DNA of 64,000 bases, from contig CAIIXF020000005.1 of NCBI GenBank assembly GCA_903813345.2, positions 11,537,375 to 11,601,374 of the forward strand, given 5' to 3'. A program made the translations under genes and the position numbers. Below are positions 60,801-64,000 of the stretch, in pieces (positions within the stretch are counted from its first letter, which is position 1; every line of letters starts with the position of its first letter). Under the pieces are notes generated by a model. That model worked only from the letters and a program-made list of their open reading frames with translations, did no database searches and was not told the DNA's origin. This stretch comes from Owenia fusiformis. Taxonomy: Eukaryota > Annelida > Polychaeta > Sabellida > Oweniidae.

Positions 60801-63317
60801 GTATTAGTATTTTTGGTGCAAATGGTACAGAACTTGTATGTTATACTGCAATATTGTGAGATGTTTATTTCAGAAAATCTGTTTTAAGTTCATGTTCAAA
60901 TTATTTGCTTGTTACAATTCCTTGATATTCCACCAGTTGCACAAAATATTTATACCCAATTATCTATAAAATAAAAATCTTTGATTTCCCTAAATAATTC
61001 TTATATTATGCAGTATGCAGTGGTGTAGCTTGGGTATTTTGTGAGTGTATGCCACCAGTGAGCGAAGTGAACAAAGCTTTGATGAGAGTTTGGGGGTTCC
61101 CCCAGAAAATGAGATTGTATTTGAACCATTCTGGGATGTTTAAAAAATATGAAATTCCAACTACTATGGACTAATAAAATTATTGGACATTTTTATCCAA
61201 TATTTAATTACATCAACCCATTTTTAAATGATAGCATGATAAAACAGGTGCTTCTTGGAAATAAAACTCATTTGCATTCGCCATTTATCCTTTATTTTGC
61301 TTTTCATATAATGAATGTTACTACCTACACATATTCTGAATATCCAGTATTTTTAAAGTGTGTGGCAATTCAATATAATAAATCAACTTTTCTCTAAATT
61401 TTGAGAGTACGCCATGGTGTTTTATACCTATAAGACGTTACGTCATTGGTAGGCATGCACTCTATTTCACAGTGAGTATAATGGTGCATATTACCTCCTG
61501 AAGCAATGTAGAAGCCACTGGGGGAGTATTTAGCCACCGTTGTTTGACAAGAATGTTGTGTGTACACATCAGCAATGGAAGGGTCCTGCAATGGATTCAT
61601 ATTTAGAAAATGAACATGTTAAGTAAGAAACAATAGTTTCATTAAAGTACATGTATGTATTTTAAAGATTTTTAGATTAAAAGTTGGATAAGAATATTGA
61701 AATCATGAAAAGGTAATTAAGGTACAGCAAAGCTGATCCAAACACCTCCCTTATAATGTAATCACCTCTCCACCTAACACTTTCTTTCAGTTGCGTTTTA
61801 TCTGCCATAGATTACCATTTTAAAATACAATGTATCTTTGAAAATGAGGACCAAACCTCTTTCAGTAGCATTCAGATAAGACAGGATTTACTATACATGT
61901 ACTATATTTGCATCAGTTTTTGTCAGGATTGTGAAAATGATAATTTTGTAATCTCTCAATGGGAAAATTATGTAGAGATCACTGCTTAATCTTATTTTGA
62001 AAATTTATACTTTAAAATGTAACCATTTCATACACTACATCATATACTATATAATATTGCTTCATATTTTCACATTCTGTACAGTAAACCTATTTGAAAA
62101 TCTGCTCTGCAGTCTCCATAGAAAAACACAAACCTCGATGTTTCTGATGATGATGCTGTTGCCATTGGTATACAGGAAGTTTTTTCCCTTTGGATCTCCA
62201 CCAATCACAATGTGCTGACCACGCGTGGTGCGAGGAAGTGTCGCATAACAAGCCTCTGGAAAATAAGATGTCAACAAGGCATTAGCATGCAAAATGTCAC
62301 CACCTGCCACTTGTTACAGACGCTAACTGCTGAACACCAACCATCAAATGACAAACACCAATCACCGAACACCATCCACAAAAAAAATGGAGACCATAAC
62401 CACTTGTGTGGGGGTGACATAATTATGATATAGACTCATGAACACGGGATAGTCAGCCATTTTTCAACATTCAGTTTTTCGAAACGATAATTTCGTGCAC
62501 CTTTTTGCGTATACCAGTCGTTATATAGGCTGTCCTTCGTTAAAAATAATATACCGGAATGAACCTAAGGAAACAAAGAACTCTAGGAACTACCAATTTT
62601 TAACAGTGGACGTGTCTTGAGGAAGAAATTGACTCTGGAGCTAATAATTTGGAGGTAAAAATTGGTTCGGGTTCGGGTCGGTTCTTGCATTTTAATCACT
62701 TCTTTACATATTCTTCAGATTTCTCAGCAACTAGTGGATGGATTACTACCATTTTGGATAACTTTGCTCTGTAGTGTTGTTCATCAGCATGTCGATTATT
62801 GAAAGGATTCCTTATGTTTTTACTGGATATATCTAACAATCATTTTCTACAAGTTTCAGTAAGCATCAAAAATGACCTCCCTTATACTCTTAATAAGCAG
62901 TACACACTCATCGGAGGGCTTGCCCGACGCCTCGAGACAAGCCCCTGTGGTAGAGCCTGATGGGGAGCAAGTCATCTACAAGTCATCCCCTCCTTCTTAT
63001 AGGCCTATATTTATTATTTCATGCAAGACAGTAATATTAAGATGGTCTTGGAACAAGGTAAGCACTTCATCGCTGACAAATTTTATTCATGATCACCATT
63101 TGATCTACAAACTGATTGGTGAAAACAGAAAAAATTAAAAATCCAGGAAGTGAATCAACAAACTGCTAAAACTTTGTTTTTGGAGAACTCAGACAAACGC
63201 AGTAATAAGACATTACAATCATATTGAAGAAAAATAGTTTTAAATTAACGTAGACGTATTTTACGTATTTTTGATCATGACTTTGAATAGAAACCACTTA
63301 CCAAGTGTGAAAGACAT
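45834..63317 (-). CDS. WDR1: actin-interacting protein 1 / WD repeat protein 1
   Basis: Fifteen exons (minus order): 63302-63317, 62134-62255, 61495-61585, 59417-59564, 53522-53702, 52965-53042, 50918-50995, 50577-50668, 49948-50089, 49020-49255, 48277-48361, 47472-47582, 46647-46814, 46212-46359 and 45834-45943. They join in frame to 601 residues; human WDR1 has 606. AIP1 works with cofilin in the cytoplasm to disassemble actin filaments and forms two seven-bladed WD40 propellers. Diagnostic stretches: [56 protein letters not shown]-like [32 protein letters not shown] and the C-terminal [18 protein letters not shown]. The first exon has only 16 coding bases (MSFTL). The gene is stretched by transposons and hosts a GPCR gene on the opposite strand in the intron 53703-59416. 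Confidence 0.96.
48838..48950. repeat. minisatellite with ATAGATGTGAGTTTTTCACA words, left block
   Basis: Repeats of CACATGGATGTGAGTATTTT and ATAGATGTGAGTTTTTC. The same motif recurs beyond exon 49020-49255. Confidence 0.65.
49360..49640. repeat. minisatellite with ATAGATGTGAGTTTTTCACA words, right block
   Basis: Units built from TTTCACATGGATGTATTTTA and TAGATGTGAGTTTTTCAC. It matches the block at 48838-48950 across the intervening WDR1 exon. Confidence 0.7.
49844..49913. mobile_element. short MITE of the CAGTAAAACCTG family
   Basis: AGTGAAACACCTTCCAAGTG at the left and ACACAGGTTTTACTG at the right form an imperfect inverted pair. 70 bp. Confidence 0.55.
51422..52921. mobile_element. 1500-bp MULE-like element with palindromic ACCGACAATTGTCGGT ends
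   Basis: It is flanked by the 9-bp duplication TTTAATTAA (51413-51421 and 52922-52930). The ends align without gaps: left CGGAGTGGCTCCAG and right complement CGTAAAGGCTAGAG, each followed by the palindrome ACCGACAATTGTCGGT (51437-51452 and 52891-52906). Another full palindrome is at 51520-51535, and partial ones lie near 51484 and 52836. A tRNA-like stretch is inside. No transposase frame was recognised. The right end is 43 bp from WDR1 exon 52965-53042. Confidence 0.8.
51621..51692 (+). other. tRNA-like (degenerate) sequence inside the MULE-like element
   Basis: An A-box-like TAGTCTAGTGGTTAGCG and a B-box GAGTTCGAATCCC are spaced as in a tRNA. The T-arm pairs at 4 of 5 positions. The acceptor ends do not pair (TCACTGG against CAAGACC) and the anticodon arm is poor, so it is a tRNA relic or pol-III-type promoter, not a working tRNA. 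Confidence 0.6.
53279..53381. mobile_element. 103-bp inverted-repeat MITE with 9-bp duplication
   Basis: Arms TAGCCTTGCCCAAGTCGGT and complement, flanked by ATCAAATAT at 53270-53278 and 53382-53390. The perfect 9-bp duplication fits Mutator-like elements. Confidence 0.85.
54828..54835 (+). promoter_or_regulatory. TATA box of the nested GPCR gene
   Basis: TATATAAG followed by GGGGG, 84 bp before the start codon. CACGTG lies about 40 bp further upstream. Confidence 0.55.
54919..57113 (+). CDS. rhodopsin-like (class A) orphan GPCR with decapeptide-repeat ectodomain
   Basis: Two exons, 54919-54963 and 55527-57113, give 543 residues. The first exon is a signal peptide ([15 protein letters not shown]). 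Residues 30-145 are about eleven decapeptides of the form [21 protein letters not shown] Ser/Asn-rich stretch with possible N-glycosylation sites (NNTS, NRSNST) follows. Seven hydrophobic helices start near residue 214: [20 protein letters not shown] for TM1, with the conserved GxxxN shape, and YGLRF after TM7. The NPxxY motif is HPIVY, and the usual DRY is replaced by FVDLG-type sequence after TM3. The TM2 aspartate is Asn (MCNLMTTG). These changes suggest a fast-evolving receptor with altered activation. The ligand is unknown. It is nested in a WDR1 intron on the opposite strand. Confidence 0.85.
55062..55098. repeat. perfect 16-bp hairpin in GPCR intron
   Basis: TTATGGGCTTTCAAGA arms around GATCT. 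It shares ATGGGCTTTCAA with the hairpin at 13245-13274. Confidence 0.65.
55590..55920 (+). repeat. 30-bp coding minisatellite in GPCR ectodomain
   Basis: About eleven 30-bp units of the type GATGCTCTGGAAGACACAAT, then GATGTCAACT. Alternating ALEDT/VLENT subtypes form a higher-order 60-bp pattern, implying duplication of unit pairs. Confidence 0.9.
57165..57170 (+). terminator. GPCR polyadenylation signal
   Basis: AATAAA 52 nt after the stop codon, followed by GGTTGTG. Confidence 0.6.
57237..58805. repeat. 16-bp / 48-bp satellite after the GPCR gene
   Basis: A 16-bp unit beginning CACTCATTA has three main forms ending ACTGATG, CCTACCA and TCCAATG. These combine into a 48-bp higher-order unit repeated about 33 times. 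Blocks with CTTCACTCATTCCCTG interrupt the order. Open frames through it (16-residue repeat) only reflect that 48 is divisible by 3. Confidence 0.9.
58806..59416. other. WDR1 intron remainder
   Basis: AT-rich sequence between the satellite and WDR1 exon 4. I see no gene, transposon end or RNA here. Confidence 0.4.
59581..59793. mobile_element. MITE, CAGTAAAACCTG family, full-length copy
   Basis: The left end CAGTAAAACCTGTCTTAGTG and right end ACAGGTTTTACTG form inverted repeats. The interior is repeated GTGAACACCT units. 213 bp; starts 17 bp outside WDR1 exon 4. Confidence 0.7.
59794..61494. other. WDR1 intron 3
   Basis: 60655-60760 begins GAGGGTTGATCCAAAAGTAA, resembling a mariner end, but no partner end was found. 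61015-61110 carries a decayed AGCGAAGTGAACAAAG repeat of a type common in invertebrates. Otherwise featureless. Confidence 0.4.
61725..61905. repeat. AACACC-type MITE remnant in WDR1 intron 2
   Basis: GCTGATCCAAACACCTCCC at the left and ATAAGACAGGATTTACTATA at the right are decayed relatives of the family ends. Confidence 0.35.
62269..62430 (-). repeat. dispersed sense-biased repeat, copy H (full length)
   Basis: On the minus strand it runs from TTATGTCACCCCCACACAAG through GTGGATGGTGTTCGGTGA and CTGTAACAAGTGGCAGGTGG to TTTTGCATGCTAATGCCTTG. It ends about 15 nt before the acceptor of WDR1 exon 2, in the sense orientation. Confidence 0.8.
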
Positions 63318-63480
63318 TTCTAAACTTTTTGAAGCCGGCTGATTCACCCGGAAGTGAGTAAGTAGGTTAGCGCACCTGCGCAACTGGGCATTACCAAATA
63401 TGGACATTTCGTCTGCTCCACGTTTGCGCTTATTGTTCAAGTCAGTTCCGAAATTGTAATGCAATGAGGCTCATATTATT
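63318..63480 (-). promoter_or_regulatory. TATA-less WDR1 promoter candidate
   Basis: CCGGAAGT (63348-63355, ETS-type site) and GCGCACCTGCGCA (E-box within a GCGCA repeat, 63370-63382) sit just upstream of the start codon in a GC-richer patch. Confidence 0.5.
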
Positions 63481-64000
63481 TTCACGTACACATAACCCAT
63501 TCCATACAAGGCCTCCATCTTTTGATTTTGCACACAGTATAAAAATATAGGCTATATTGCGGGGAGAGATTCTGGCTATATTGTTAATCATAGATTGATT
63601 GATTGATTGACCTGCCATCTTTATTTAAAAATTATTCCTATCACCCTTTAGAATTGGAAGCATATGACATATTAGGCATGGCCTATATCAGACAAAATGC
63701 ACTTTTCTTCAAGGATGTGTGTTTTTACTAAAATGATAAACATCAAATTTTGCTAATATGGAATCAATGGAATAGCCTAATGAAAACAAATTCTGAATTT
63801 TTTGTTTCATTTTTTGGGAGGGTGCAGAGGGAGAGGGGTTCCCCATTTTTCTGAATTTAACCAGTTCATGATAACTTGTTATTCACGGCACTTCATTAAC
63901 GTTTTTGACTAAATATGAGGTATCAGATCTAGATGCAATTTCAGGTCAAAAAGAAAATAAAATGAACAAAAACAATCCGAAAGAATTTTCACTCGGGAGA
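63481..64000. other. right-edge non-coding sequence
   Basis: Includes GATT repeats near 63593 and a short G-rich patch near 63820. No exon or RNA recognised. Confidence 0.4.

Overview
The window is animal nuclear DNA: intron-rich, AT-rich, with GT-AG introns, AATAAA signals and many short transposons. The gene set (a TIR protein, a secreted C-type lectin, an expanded-type GPCR) and a repeat carrying a GAACGAAGTTCGG palindrome followed by TCCG repeats suggest a marine invertebrate, most likely a lophotrochozoan such as a mollusc. The species cannot be fixed from this sequence.

Layout. 1-490 (-): start of a TIR-domain gene that leaves the window. 1957-7780 (+): 3' half of MCMBP, the MCM-complex binding protein. 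9458-13864 (-): a complete seven-exon gene for a secreted cysteine-rich/PAN-like/C-type-lectin protein, convergent with MCMBP. 17104-31267 (+): a complete 18-exon gene for a 662-residue TTC31-like protein combining a J domain, TPRs, a UBA, an RRM and a CCCH zinc finger. 35865-43228 (-): complete DUSP11, an RNA 5'-phosphatase. 45834-63317 (-): complete WDR1/AIP1, an actin-disassembly WD40 protein. Nested in a WDR1 intron on the other strand, 54919-57113 (+): a rhodopsin-like GPCR with a decapeptide-repeat ectodomain. Most genes are unrelated housekeeping or receptor genes; this is not an operon or pathway cluster.

The most unusual signal is not a gene. Several tandem arrays were seeded exactly on gene-structure boundaries. 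A 22-bp array in MCMBP (4003-5575) is about 70 copies of the 3' splice site plus the first bases of the next exon. A 26-bp array in the TTC31-like gene (23800-24925) is about 42 copies of an exon end plus its 5' splice site. A 39-bp array (8893-9495) repeats the last codons and stop of the lectin gene. Further arrays lie in the coding sequence of DUSP11 and the GPCR, and just after the GPCR.

A second pattern is a dispersed ~160-bp repeat. All its recognisable intronic copies lie in the sense direction of the host gene, and four of them sit within about 115 nt upstream of a real 3' splice site. Transposons with clear ends include two near-identical hAT MITEs with perfect 8-bp target duplications, three other hAT-like or foldback elements, and a 1500-bp MULE-like element with 9-bp duplications, palindromic termini and a tRNA-like module.
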